A stretch of DNA of 64,000 nucleotides from Flavobacterium potami (GCF_020026915.1 NZ_JAINUY010000004.1:372001-436000); one strand, 5' to 3'; counted from the stretch's first letter, positions 8,250-16,590 are shown. Numbers and translations are program-made. Notes: a model not told the origin generated them from the sequence alone.

Positions 8250-9029
8250 TTAAATAGATCGATCTAAATGTGTGTAACCACCATCTACATAAATAATCTG
8301 TCCAGTAGTATGGCTTGATTTTTCAGACAATAAGAAAACAACCATATTAGCGATTTCTTCAGCAGTTGTCATTCTGTTTTCTAGTGGAATATTTTTAGTG
8401 ATTGCAGCTAGTTTTTCTTCTTTATTTTCGAAAGTATTAATCCACGTTTCGTAAAGAGGGGTGTAACATTCTGCTACAATTACGGCGTTTACACGAATGC
8501 TGTATTTCAATAATTCTACCGCCCATTCTCTGGTTAAGGCATTTCTACCTCCGTTTGAAGCTGCATAAGCTGAGGTTCCGCCTTGTCCGGTTTCGGCGGT
8601 TTTAGAACCAATATTTACAATAGCACCTTTTGATTCTTTCAAATAAGGAAGAGCGTGTTGCGCCATTAAATAATAATGCACTAAATTTTTGTGAAGTGAA
8701 GCAGCGAAATCTTCATAATTTCCGTTTTCTAAACCAACGCCGTCATTCACTCCGGCATTGTTTACCAATCCGTCAATTCTTCCGAATTTGGCGATTACGG
8801 CTTCAACAGCTTTTTTGCAGTCTTCAGGTTTTGTTAGGTCAGCAGCAACTTGATGTGCTTCTTTTCCAATGGCTTTTAATTCTTCTACGGCTTTGATGTT
8901 ATCCTTTTCGTTACGTCCAACGATAAACGGAATTGCATTTTCTTCGGCAAGAACCTTAACGATTCCTAAACCGATTCCTTTTGCGCCGCCAGTAACGATA
9001 ATGATTTTTTGGGTTAATGATAACTGCAT
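8250..9029 (-). CDS. SDR-family protein, probable L-fucose dehydrogenase, with YxxxN in place of YxxxK
   Basis: 259 aa. The Rossmann motif GGAKGIGLG (residues 14-22), NNAGVNDG (90-97) and the catalytic Ser in NIGSKTAETG (Ser142) are all in place. The active site reads YAASN (155-159): Tyr155 is kept but the canonical Lys is Asn159. I checked this in the DNA (codon AAC). The family includes NAD(P)-dependent L-fucose dehydrogenases that oxidise C1 to fuconolactone, the entry step of the neighbouring pathway. It forms its own transcription unit between two 67-bp palindromes. Either the subfamily uses another base, possibly Lys143 just after Ser142, or the activity is altered. The fold is firm; the substrate is inferred. 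Confidence 0.8.
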   Translation of the reverse strand: MQLSLTQKIIIVTGGAKGIGLGIVKVLAEENAIPFIVGRNEKDNIKAVEELKAIGKEAHQVAADLTKPEDCKKAVEAVIAKFGRIDGLVNNAGVNDGVGLENGNYEDFAASLHKNLVHYYLMAQHALPYLKESKGAIVNIGSKTAETGQGGTSAYAASNGGRNALTREWAVELLKYSIRVNAVIVAECYTPLYETWINTFENKEEKLAAITKNIPLENRMTTAEEIANMVVFLLSEKSSHTTGQIIYVDGGYTHLDRSI

Positions 9030-9074
9030 GGTATTTATGTATTATAATTTAAAAATTCTTGTTTCTGATTAGAT

Positions 9075-9141
9075 TGTCACCCTGAGCGGAGTCGAAGGGC
9101 GCTCCAATTGGACGTGGGCTCCGACTCCGCTCAGCCTGACA
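9075..9141 (-). repeat. 67-bp palindromic interspersed repeat, copy 3 (inverted)
   Basis: Reverse complement of copies 1 and 2 with scattered substitutions. Several are paired: GAGCGGAGTCG faces CGACTCCGCTC in this copy, where copies 1 and 2 have GAGCGAAGTCG facing CGACTTCGCTC. This compensation suggests the hairpin matters. It lies between the SDR start and the symporter stop. Confidence 0.9.
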
Positions 9142-9278
9142 AAACGAGACTATGAAATCACTTTTAATTCTTTAATCTGTGGCTTTATTTTTATGCAACG
9201 AATATACTTTAAAAATTTACAGCTGTTGTTCATGACAAACAACAGCTGCAAAAATAGAGAGATTAGAACTGATAATTA

Positions 9279-10967
9279 TTACCAGAACTTAACATAAAGC
9301 GCAGCAATAATCAATAACGTAATAACGATTAAGACTGTTGTTTGCGGTTTAACTTTGAACATTTCAGAATCAATTTCAAATGCTTTAGGATTTACTTTTG
9401 GTCCTGCAAAACTTATAAGAATCATGGCAATCATTGTAAATAAGAATGATAATCCCATACAGATGTGGAACGGAATTTCAAATCCGCCTTTTCCGTTATT
9501 GTAAGCTGTGTATAAAAGTGTGTCGTTTCCAAACAAAGCTGGAGCGTATTCGTTGAATAAAACAGATAATAAGAATCCTAAGATTACACCCACGATTGCA
9601 GCTGTTCCAGTAGTTCTTTTCCAGAACATACCTAAGAAGAACATCGCAAAAACTCCAGGGCTAATGAATCCAGTGTATTTTTGGATGTATGTAAATCCAC
9701 CAACACCACCAATTCCTAGTACATCATTCCATGTAAATAAAACAGCCAAAAGCATCGCAACAAAAACAGCAAGACGACCAATGTTTACCTGTTGTTTTTC
9801 ACCAGCATCTTTTTGGATGTATTTTTTATGAACGTCTAATGTATAGATTGTAGAGATACTGTTTACTTTTCCAGCCAAAGATGCTACGATTGCAGCAGTT
9901 AAAGCCGCAACAGAAAGACCTTTTAATCCAGTTGGTAGGAATGTTAATATAGCAGAATATGCCTCATCTTTTACTCCACCCTCCAATTGAGGTAAGTGTC
10001 CACTAGTGTATAAAACGTAAGCAGCGATACCAGGAAGCATTACGATAAGTGGCATTAATAATTTCAACATACCGGCAAACAAAATACCTGTACGAGCTGT
10101 TTGTAAATCTGCTCCAAGTGCTCTTTGCGTAATGTATTGGTTACATCCCCAGTAGTTTAGGTTGATGATCCAGATACCAGCCGCATAAGATAACAATCCT
10201 GGGAAAGTTAAATATTTGTCGATTTCAAGCTGTGTAGAAGTTGCAGTTGGTTTCGGAATAATCATTTTGAAATGTTCTGGAGCCTGTTGCATCAAAACTT
10301 TGAAACCTGCAATAGCGTTTTGCCCAACACCAAAAGCTTCTGCAACTGTTGTTAGTGCAATATAAGAAGTTACCAAACCTCCGATAATTAATACAGCTAC
10401 CTGAATAACGTCTGTGTAAGCCACAACCTTCATTCCTCCAAGAGAAATGAATAAAGCAAAAATAGCCAATCCAAGCATAATTACGTGAAGATATTCTCCA
10501 CCAGCTAGCTTGTTAATAGCTACAGCTCCTAAGTATAAGATTGAAGTCAAGTTTACAAAAACGTATAAAAACAACCAGAATACCGCCATAATAAGTGCAG
10601 TAGATTCGTTGTAACGTGTTTTTAAGAACTGAGGCATCGTGTAAATCTTGTTTTTAAGATATACAGGAATAAACCATACAGCTACAATAATAAGTGCAAT
10701 AGCAGCAAGCCATTCGTAGGCAGCAACAGCGATTCCTAAAAAGAAACCTTCACCACTCATTCCGATGAATTGTTCTGCGGAGATGTTAGAAGCAATAAGA
10801 GAAGCTCCAATTGCCCACCAAGTTAGATTTCCTTCAGCCAAAAAGTAAGCTTTAGCATCTTGTTCGTCTTGTTTACGTTTGCGGTAAACCGTGTAACCGT
10901 AGACAGAGACTACGATAAAATAGATAATAAAAACCGCATAATCTGCGAAAGCGAGGTTTTGGTTCAT
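9279..10967 (-). CDS. Sodium/sugar symporter of the SSS family (vSGLT-like)
   Basis: 562 aa, about 14 predicted membrane helices. It is closely similar to the Vibrio Na+/galactose symporter vSGLT: ASLIASNISAEQFIGMSG (residues 55-72), AYEW (83-86), NLNYWGCNQY, GMLKLLMP and FTYIQKYTG align with the sugar-binding segments. The equivalents of vSGLT Asn64, Gln69, Glu88, Asn260, Lys294 and Gln428 are all present, while Ser91 is Ala88. It imports a monosaccharide with Na+ across the inner membrane. Neighbours suggest D-galactose (galTKM upstream) or L-fucose (genes downstream). A palindrome shared with the ara promoters, at 11147, argues for L-arabinose, which has the same ring configuration as galactose. 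The family is firm; the substrate is open. Confidence 0.93.
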   Translation of the reverse strand: MNQNLAFADYAVFIIYFIVVSVYGYTVYRKRKQDEQDAKAYFLAEGNLTWWAIGASLIASNISAEQFIGMSGEGFFLGIAVAAYEWLAAIALIIVAVWFIPVYLKNKIYTMPQFLKTRYNESTALIMAVFWLFLYVFVNLTSILYLGAVAINKLAGGEYLHVIMLGLAIFALFISLGGMKVVAYTDVIQVAVLIIGGLVTSYIALTTVAEAFGVGQNAIAGFKVLMQQAPEHFKMIIPKPTATSTQLEIDKYLTFPGLLSYAAGIWIINLNYWGCNQYITQRALGADLQTARTGILFAGMLKLLMPLIVMLPGIAAYVLYTSGHLPQLEGGVKDEAYSAILTFLPTGLKGLSVAALTAAIVASLAGKVNSISTIYTLDVHKKYIQKDAGEKQQVNIGRLAVFVAMLLAVLFTWNDVLGIGGVGGFTYIQKYTGFISPGVFAMFFLGMFWKRTTGTAAIVGVILGFLLSVLFNEYAPALFGNDTLLYTAYNNGKGGFEIPFHICMGLSFLFTMIAMILISFAGPKVNPKAFEIDSEMFKVKPQTTVLIVITLLIIAALYVKFW

Positions 10968-11109
10968 TGCTAGTAGTATTTTAAATAATTAGTATAGGGT
11001 TAAAATTTGTTTATGTGGTTATAAATAAGCTTTTGTGTTATGTAATCTTGTTTAAATTGCAAGATGTGTTTTATTTCTGTTATTTTTTTATGAAAATAAA
11101 AGTGGAAGC

Positions 11110-11138
11110 CAAATGTAAAATAAAATTTTATAAATCAA
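11110..11138 (-). promoter_or_regulatory. Candidate promoter of the symporter gene
   Basis: On the minus strand, TTG (11138-11136), an 18-base gap, then TACATTTG (11117-11110) fit the Bacteroidota -33/-7 pattern. The leader would be about 135 bases. The operator-like palindrome at 11147-11165 lies just upstream. Confidence 0.4.
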
Positions 11139-11146
11139 CTATCAGC

Positions 11147-11165
11147 AAATGTGTTTTTTACATTT
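11147..11165. promoter_or_regulatory. Candidate AraR-type operator upstream of the symporter
   Basis: AAATGT-N7-ACATTT, a 19-bp palindrome of the same form and spacing as the sites before susC (16647, 16941, 17007, 17106) and araB (30654, 30743). It lies upstream of the symporter's candidate -33 element. Confidence 0.5.
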
Positions 11166-11222
11166 ATTCGTGGATAATTGTGTTAAATTTTTAGTTTTCG
11201 AATTTCTTTCCTACAATAATCA

Positions 11223-12281
11223 CTAAGCTTTTACCAGACTTTTGTAATGTACATCTGAAAGTTGTCGTAAAATTTCAGCACTTTTTTCAGGTGTAATATC
11301 ACGTTGCGATTCGCCAAGCATTTCATATCCAACCATAAATTTCTTTACTGTAGCCGATCTCAACAAAGGCGGGTAAAAATGCATATGAAAATGCCATTCC
11401 GGATGATCTAAACCATCTGTAGGCGACTGGTGAATTCCTGAAGAATATGGAAATGAAGTATTAAATAAATTATCGTACTTCGTTGTTAGCTGTTTTAAGA
11501 TTTTAGCAAAAGCACTGCTTTCTTCAGCTGTGAAATTCGTGATTTTGTTTACGGCTCTTTTGCTCACAATCATAGTTTCGTAAGGCCAAATTGCCCAAAA
11601 AGGAACAAGCGCTACAAAATGATCATTTTCAATTACGATTCTTTCGCCAGCATTTAATTCTGCTTGAACATAATCTTCTAAAAGCGTTTTTTTGTTTTTA
11701 TCGTAATATGATTTTAAGCTGTTTTGTGTCTTTTCCACCTGAGTTGGCAAAGAAGACTGTGCCCAGATTTGTCCGTGCGGATGCGGATTACTACATCCCA
11801 TTACACTTCCTTTGTTTTCAAAGATCTGAACGTGATTGATGTACTTGATGTTTCCTAAATCGGTGTATTCTCTCTGCCAAGTCTTAATGATGTTTTCAAT
11901 ATCGGCAATTTCCATTTCTGGTAAAGTCAGATCGTGTCTTGGCGAAAAGCAAACCACTCTTGAAATTCCCTGTTCTGGTTTTGCCTTGAAAAATGTATGT
12001 TTAATATCGTCTTCAAAAATAATTTCTTCCTGTTTCATGGCAGCAAAATCATTTTCAAAAACAAAACTGCTTTCGTATTGTGGGTTATTCATTCCGTTGG
12101 CACGAACATTTCCCGGACACAAATAACAAGTTGGGTCGTATTTAGGAAGTTCTTCTGTCGAAATCGTTTCATTCTGTCCCTGCCAAGGGCGTTTTGCACG
12201 ATGAGGTGAAACTAAAACCCATTCATTAATTAATGGATTGAAGCGTCTGTGCGGATCTTCGTTAATGTCAAAATTTTTCAT
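11223..12281 (-). CDS. galT: Galactose-1-phosphate uridylyltransferase
   Basis: 352 aa, normal GalT length. It transfers UMP from UDP-glucose to galactose-1-phosphate in the Leloir pathway, through a covalent uridylyl-His. The HPHGQIW motif within GCSNPHPHGQIWAQ carries the nucleophilic His, the N-terminus has RFNPLINEWVLVSPHRAKRPW, and CYLCPGN provides a Zn ligand pair. The C-terminal half has HFHMHFYPPLLR, again characteristic. The ATG is 19 bases after the galK stop, so galK and galT are one operon. A galE for the last Leloir step is not in this window. Confidence 0.97.
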   Translation of the reverse strand: MKNFDINEDPHRRFNPLINEWVLVSPHRAKRPWQGQNETISTEELPKYDPTCYLCPGNVRANGMNNPQYESSFVFENDFAAMKQEEIIFEDDIKHTFFKAKPEQGISRVVCFSPRHDLTLPEMEIADIENIIKTWQREYTDLGNIKYINHVQIFENKGSVMGCSNPHPHGQIWAQSSLPTQVEKTQNSLKSYYDKNKKTLLEDYVQAELNAGERIVIENDHFVALVPFWAIWPYETMIVSKRAVNKITNFTAEESSAFAKILKQLTTKYDNLFNTSFPYSSGIHQSPTDGLDHPEWHFHMHFYPPLLRSATVKKFMVGYEMLGESQRDITPEKSAEILRQLSDVHYKSLVKA

Positions 12282-12299
12282 TGTAGTGTGTTGTGGTGT

Positions 12300-13460
12300 T
12301 TAAAGCAATGTTGTTCCGTTTGAGATTTTTACATCATAGAATTTTAATTCAATTCCAAATGTATCTAAATAAAGTTTCGAAAACTTACTTTTCACCTCAT
12401 TTTCATGTCCTTTTTTTACTAAATTGATGGTGCAACCACCGAATCCACCTCCCATTAGTCTCGAACCAATGATCGCTTCATCTTCTTTTGCTGTATCAAC
12501 CAGCATATCCAACTCTTCACAGCTTACCTCATATTCTTGAGATAAACCATAATGTGTTTCAAATAATAATTCTCCTAAAAGTTCAATATTTCCTGCATCT
12601 AAAGCTTCACAGGCTTTAATGACACGACTGATTTCCTTTACAACAAAATGCACTCTGTCGAAAACTTTCTCCGTCATTTTATCTTTTAAACTCAAAACCT
12701 GTTCTACAGAAGAATCTCTAAAACTTTTTACTTCTGGGAAATGATTTTTAATGATAGATAAACCTTCTTCACATTCAATTCTTCTTGTATTGTATTCTGA
12801 GGTAAAAAGCGAATGTTTTACATTAGAATCAAATAAAATCAGAGAGTAATCTTTGAAGTCGGCATTATGATATTCAAAATCTAAAGTGTTACAGTCTAAT
12901 TTGATTACTTTGTTTTCAAGACCGTGAACACTCGAAAATTGATCCATAATTCCACAGTTGATTCCAACCCAATGTTCGGCTTTTTGTCCTAATAAAGAAA
13001 TATCCACTTTTTCGATTTTTAGATCAAAAAGAGATTTGATTCCGAAAATTGTTCCGCATTCTAAAGCTGCAGAAGAAGACAATCCAGAACCAACCGGAAT
13101 ATTGCTGCTGAAAACGCAATTGAAACCTTCAAACGAATAACCGTTATCTTGTAATTGTTTGATTACGCCACGAATGTAATTGGTCCAAACCACATCGCTC
13201 AATTTTACTTCCTGAGTCAAATCGATTTCAAATTCTTCATCCAAATCAATAGCGATTATTTTAGAAGTATTTGTATTGTTTTTTGAAAAAGCAAAACAGA
13301 TTACTTTGTCAATTGCCGCTGGTAAAACATAACCGTCATTGTAGTCAATATGTTCTCCGATAATATTGATTCTACCTGGAGAAAGAACCGTTTTTTCTGG
13401 AGATGATCCGAAAGATTTCTCAAAAAATGCAACGGTATTCTGTATTAAAATGTCATTCAT
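12300..13460 (-). CDS. galK: Galactokinase
   Basis: About 386 aa from the ATG at 13460, which gives the usual galactokinase N-terminus. The longer in-frame start at 13520 adds 20 residues unlike the family. GHMP-kinase motifs are in order: SPGRINIIGEHIDYNDG (galactokinase signature), the ATP loop PVGSGLSSSAALE, and the C-terminal GSRLMGGGFGGCTI. It phosphorylates D-galactose at C1 in the cytoplasm with ATP. It precedes galT by 19 bases and follows galM across a 139-bp repeat (13515-13653), where a second promoter or processing site could lie. Confidence 0.97.
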   Translation of the reverse strand: MNDILIQNTVAFFEKSFGSSPEKTVLSPGRINIIGEHIDYNDGYVLPAAIDKVICFAFSKNNTNTSKIIAIDLDEEFEIDLTQEVKLSDVVWTNYIRGVIKQLQDNGYSFEGFNCVFSSNIPVGSGLSSSAALECGTIFGIKSLFDLKIEKVDISLLGQKAEHWVGINCGIMDQFSSVHGLENKVIKLDCNTLDFEYHNADFKDYSLILFDSNVKHSLFTSEYNTRRIECEEGLSIIKNHFPEVKSFRDSSVEQVLSLKDKMTEKVFDRVHFVVKEISRVIKACEALDAGNIELLGELLFETHYGLSQEYEVSCEELDMLVDTAKEDEAIIGSRLMGGGFGGCTINLVKKGHENEVKSKFSKLYLDTFGIELKFYDVKISNGTTLL

Positions 13461-13514
13461 TATATAGTTAGTGTATTGTGGTTTTGGAATTTTATTAATG
13501 TTATTTATTTTTTT

Positions 13515-13653
13515 AAACACATAGAGACATAGTTTTTGTAAACTTACAAAAAAGGCGTTTCACTAGTTTAAATGCACATAGTATGCTATGTGAAAGAAAT
13601 ATTTTTCTCTCTACCTTCTTTTTTGGGCATAGAATCTATGTTTCTATGTGTTA
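13515..13653. repeat. 139-bp CACATAG repeat, copy A
   Basis: The outer ends AACACATAGAGACATAG and CTATGTTTCTATGTGTT are inverted, and an inner pair CACATAG..CTATGTGAA lies near the middle. Copy B, of the same length and plan, is at 25135-25273. It fills the galM-galK spacer and no ORF is present. Confidence 0.8.
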
Positions 13654-13658
13654 AAATA

Positions 13659-14711
13659 TTAGTTTAAACTTTCAAATTTGTAAAGCGTTTTCTGTGTATA
13701 TTCTTCACCTTTTCTCAAAACGGCATTCGGAAAGTGAGCTTGATTTGGTGCATCTGGGAAATTTTGTGTTTCAAAACAAATTCCGCTTTGTGCATTATAA
13801 TCTACATTTTCTTTTCCTTTCAATTTTCCGAAACAATTTCCGCCTACATATATATGTACACTTGGTTGATCGGTATATACATTCATTCTCAAATTGTTTT
13901 TCAAACTGATTAACTGCGCCACAATTTCAGTTTTAGAATTTACTACGAAAGAATTATCAATTGGAAACGGACAGTTTTTCGGCGCTCTGAAATCAAAATC
14001 ATGATTCGTTAAATCGGTATAATTTCCTGTCGGAATGTTATCTGAATTTGTTTCCAACATCTTAGCCGATTTGATAAACATCTGTTGTTCTAACACATTT
14101 GCGTCATGTCCGTCCAGATTAAAATAGCTATGATGTGTCAAATTGATTACTGTATCTTCTGTTGAAGTTGCTTTGTATTCTAATTTTAATTCATTTTCTT
14201 CTGTTAAAGTATAAGTCAAATAAACGGTCATTTCTCCAGGAAAATTTTCGTCTAAATGCTCGCTCAAAAGTCCGAAAGTAATAGACGGATTTTCGTCAGA
14301 AGTTACGCGAACTACACTCCAAGCTTTTCTTCCAAATCCCATAACTCCACCGTGAAGCGTGTTTCCGTTGTTGTTCCCGTCAAGCTCAAATTTTTTATCG
14401 TTCAGATTAAAAGTTGCATTGTGAATACGGCCGGCATAACGCCCAACTGTAGTTCCAAAATAAGGAGCACTTGGAAGGTTATAAGATTCTAGATAAGATT
14501 CTAAATTATCGAAACCTAAAACGACATCAGTCAATTTTCCGTTTACCGGAATTTGAATCGAAGTTACCGTTGCACCATAATTGATGACCTGAACTTTCAT
14601 TCCGTTTTTATTTACCAATTCAAAAGAATAAATTTCTTCTTTATTAGGCATTAAACCGAATAATTTGCAATTATGAATGTCATTTAAATGCGATATGTGT
14701 TTTATTTCCAT
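13659..14711 (-). CDS. galM: Aldose 1-epimerase (galactose mutarotase), cytoplasmic form
   Basis: About 350 aa from the ATG at 14711. The alternative start at 14750 adds a Phe-rich tail unlike GalM and is rejected. Family hallmarks are the catalytic His region NLTHHSYFNLDGH, GRYAGRIHNATF, GNTLHGGVMGFGRKAW and a C-terminal catalytic Glu in GICFETQNFPDAPNQ. It interconverts beta- and alpha-D-galactose ahead of galactokinase. No signal peptide is present, in contrast to the exported paralogue at 34986. It heads the galM-galK-galT run and is divergent from the GntR/LacI-type regulator at 14813. Confidence 0.95.
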   Translation of the reverse strand: MEIKHISHLNDIHNCKLFGLMPNKEEIYSFELVNKNGMKVQVINYGATVTSIQIPVNGKLTDVVLGFDNLESYLESYNLPSAPYFGTTVGRYAGRIHNATFNLNDKKFELDGNNNGNTLHGGVMGFGRKAWSVVRVTSDENPSITFGLLSEHLDENFPGEMTVYLTYTLTEENELKLEYKATSTEDTVINLTHHSYFNLDGHDANVLEQQMFIKSAKMLETNSDNIPTGNYTDLTNHDFDFRAPKNCPFPIDNSFVVNSKTEIVAQLISLKNNLRMNVYTDQPSVHIYVGGNCFGKLKGKENVDYNAQSGICFETQNFPDAPNQAHFPNAVLRKGEEYTQKTLYKFESLN

Positions 14712-14764
14712 ATAATTTTTACCAAAAATGAAATCCAAAAATAGAAACATTTATTATTTTTGCA

Positions 14765-14781
14765 TACCAGTACCTACCAGT
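14765..14781. promoter_or_regulatory. Candidate operator in the galM / regulator divergent region
   Basis: TACCAGTACCTACCAGT, a direct repeat of ACCAGT spaced by four bases. It overlaps the expected start of transcription from a TATTTTTG box at 14755-14762 (plus strand). A galM-directed TATTTTTG box lies at 14743-14736 on the minus strand. The position would suit autoregulation plus gal control by the protein at 14813. Confidence 0.45.
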
Positions 14782-14812
14782 TTTTAAAATTTATAGTCAA
14801 AATGACTTTATT

Positions 14813-15811
14813 ATGAACATCATTTCAATCCAAAATAATATTGGTCTGCCAAAATATAAGCAGATAATTCTTTCAATAGAAAAAGCAATTGAACTCGGGA
14901 AATTGATAAAAGGCGATCGTCTTCCATCGGTAAATAAAGTCTGTCTGGCTTTTTCTTTATCGCGTGATACGGTTTTATTAGCCTACGATGAACTCAAAAA
15001 AAGAGGAATTATTTATGCCATTCCTGGAAAGGGGTATTATGTTAAAAGCGTTGAAATCACTATAACTCAGAAGATTTTTTTGCTTTTTGATGAATTGAAT
15101 ATTTTCAAAGAAGACATCTATAATTCGTTTTTGCAAAATATTGGAAAGAATGTCCAGGTGGATATTTTTTTTCATCATTTTAATGTTCCTGTTTTCAAAA
15201 AACTGATAAACGACAGCAATGGAAATTACACGAAATATATTATCATGCCGACGAACTTAAACGATATCGTCGATTCTATAAAAACCCTACCAGTGGGTGA
15301 TGTAATTATTTTGGATCAGACAAATTCGGACTTAAAAATGTTTCCAGCTATTTATCAAAATCATCAAAGAGACATTTATGAAGGTTTATTGAAAGGCAAA
15401 TCCAGATTATTAAAATACAAAAAACTGATTCTGATTTTTCAGGGTTTCAGAGAGCCGCCAGGAATGAAACTTGGTTTTGAATCTTTTTGTCAAGAATTTG
15501 GTTTTGATCATGAAATTATCTCCGATTTCAGTAATCAATCTATTGCTTTAGGCGATTTGTACATTATACCACATGATCGCGATTTGCTTTTGGTCATCGA
15601 AAATGCCATCAATCGAAACTTAAGATTGGGAGAAGATTTTGGAATTATATCGTATAATGAAACCGCTTTGAAGAAAATTGCAGCCAACGGCATCACAACA
15701 ATTTCGACCAATTTTGAATTAATGGGAAGAATTTTAGCCGATATGGTTTTGAGAGGAACAAAAGAACAAATTGAGAATAAGTCGGCTCTCATAATGAGGA
15801 ATTCTTTGTAA
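14813..15811 (+). CDS. GntR-family regulator with LacI-like sugar-binding domain
   Basis: 332 aa. The winged helix-turn-helix (residues ~10-80) has the GntR pattern GDRLPSVNKVCLAFSLSRDT and IPGKGYYV. The rest (~85-330) resembles a periplasmic-binding-protein/LacI sensor, with ISTNFELMGRILADMVLRG near the end as in LacI relatives. This GntR plus LacI-sensor arrangement is common among Bacteroidota sugar regulators. It is divergent from galM, with the direct repeat TACCAGT between them, so it probably controls galM-galK-galT in response to galactose or a derivative (inferred). It could also affect the arabinan locus to its right, but that locus has its own Nudix regulator. Confidence 0.85.
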   Translation: MNIISIQNNIGLPKYKQIILSIEKAIELGKLIKGDRLPSVNKVCLAFSLSRDTVLLAYDELKKRGIIYAIPGKGYYVKSVEITITQKIFLLFDELNIFKEDIYNSFLQNIGKNVQVDIFFHHFNVPVFKKLINDSNGNYTKYIIMPTNLNDIVDSIKTLPVGDVIILDQTNSDLKMFPAIYQNHQRDIYEGLLKGKSRLLKYKKLILIFQGFREPPGMKLGFESFCQEFGFDHEIISDFSNQSIALGDLYIIPHDRDLLLVIENAINRNLRLGEDFGIISYNETALKKIAANGITTISTNFELMGRILADMVLRGTKEQIENKSALIMRNSL

Positions 15812-15814
15812 ATG

Positions 15815-15887
15815 TCTCCCGCAGATTTAGCGGATTTAGCAGATTTTTTTACAATTAATCAGCCAGATCAGCTAAATCTGCGAGAGA
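15815..15887. repeat. Inverted repeat between convergent regulator genes
   Basis: Arms TCTCCCGCAGATTTAGC and GCTAAATCTGCGAGAGA flank short direct repeats of GGATTTAGC. It lies between the stops at 15811 and 15901. It may work as a bidirectional terminator or processing hairpin; there is no strong U-tract. Confidence 0.6.
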
Positions 15888-15900
15888 ACAAATAAAATTT

Positions 15901-16590
15901 TTATAAATTCAATACAAAATCATTTAATAATTTTTCTTCGTATTTCTCTTTGTTAAAAGTATATAAGTAAGAACCTTTACGAGAAGACTGCATGTCTTTT
16001 TCGTCCAATTTATTTAAGATTTCTAGCGAATTGATTTTACTGATAAAGTTTCTTTTGTCCAATTCTTTGCTCAAAATTGCTTCATACAATTCTAAAAGCT
16101 GACGCATGGTGAATTTTTCAGGAAGCAATTCGAAACCGATTGGTTTTACGGATGTTTTATAACGAAGTCTCTTTATCGCATTTTGAACCATTTCGTTGTG
16201 GTCAAAAATCAAGTTTGGTGCTTCATTAATAGGAAACCATTCTGCATGATAATTTTGAATTAATTCTGCATTATGATTTTCGATATTAATTAAAGCAAAA
16301 TAAGAAACCGAAATGGTTCTTTCTACGGGGTCACGATCGATTTCGCTGTAAGCATATAATTGCTCCATATATATATCGTTCAGGCCAGTGTAAGTATTTA
16401 AGATTCTCGTTGCGGCAGCATCTAAAACTTCATCGCGTTTTAAGAAACCTCCAATCAAAGACCATTTCCCTTTTTCAGGTTCAAAATCCCTTTGAATTAA
16501 AAGTATTTTCAGGCCGGCATTATCAAATCCAAAAATGATGCAGTCGACCGCCAGTAAAACTTTATCAGCAGAGCTATAATTGTTTAACAT
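15901..16590 (-). CDS. araR: Nudix-family transcriptional regulator, AraR-like
   Basis: 229 aa. The N-terminal Nudix fold (residues ~10-145) carries a damaged Nudix box: GGFLKRDEVLDAAATRILNT has lost the acidic REUXEE core, so hydrolysis is unlikely. The C-terminal ~80 residues form a winged-helix domain (FTMRQLLELYEAIL... SRKGSYLYTF). The architecture matches the L-arabinose-responsive repressor AraR described in Bacteroides thetaiotaomicron, and it sits head-to-head with an arabinan utilisation locus. It probably binds the repeated AA(A/G)TGT-N7-ACA(C/T)TT sites before susC and araB and is released or activated by L-arabinose (inferred). The symbol is given by analogy. An NrtR-type NAD regulator is less likely given the context. 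Confidence 0.85.
   Translation of the reverse strand: MLNNYSSADKVLLAVDCIIFGFDNAGLKILLIQRDFEPEKGKWSLIGGFLKRDEVLDAAATRILNTYTGLNDIYMEQLYAYSEIDRDPVERTISVSYFALINIENHNAELIQNYHAEWFPINEAPNLIFDHNEMVQNAIKRLRYKTSVKPIGFELLPEKFTMRQLLELYEAILSKELDKRNFISKINSLEILNKLDEKDMQSSRKGSYLYTFNKEKYEEKLLNDFVLNL

Noticed and set aside
4277..9141. Insertion sequence or transposon
   Set aside because: The 67-bp repeats have no transposase, no open frame and no visible target-site duplication.
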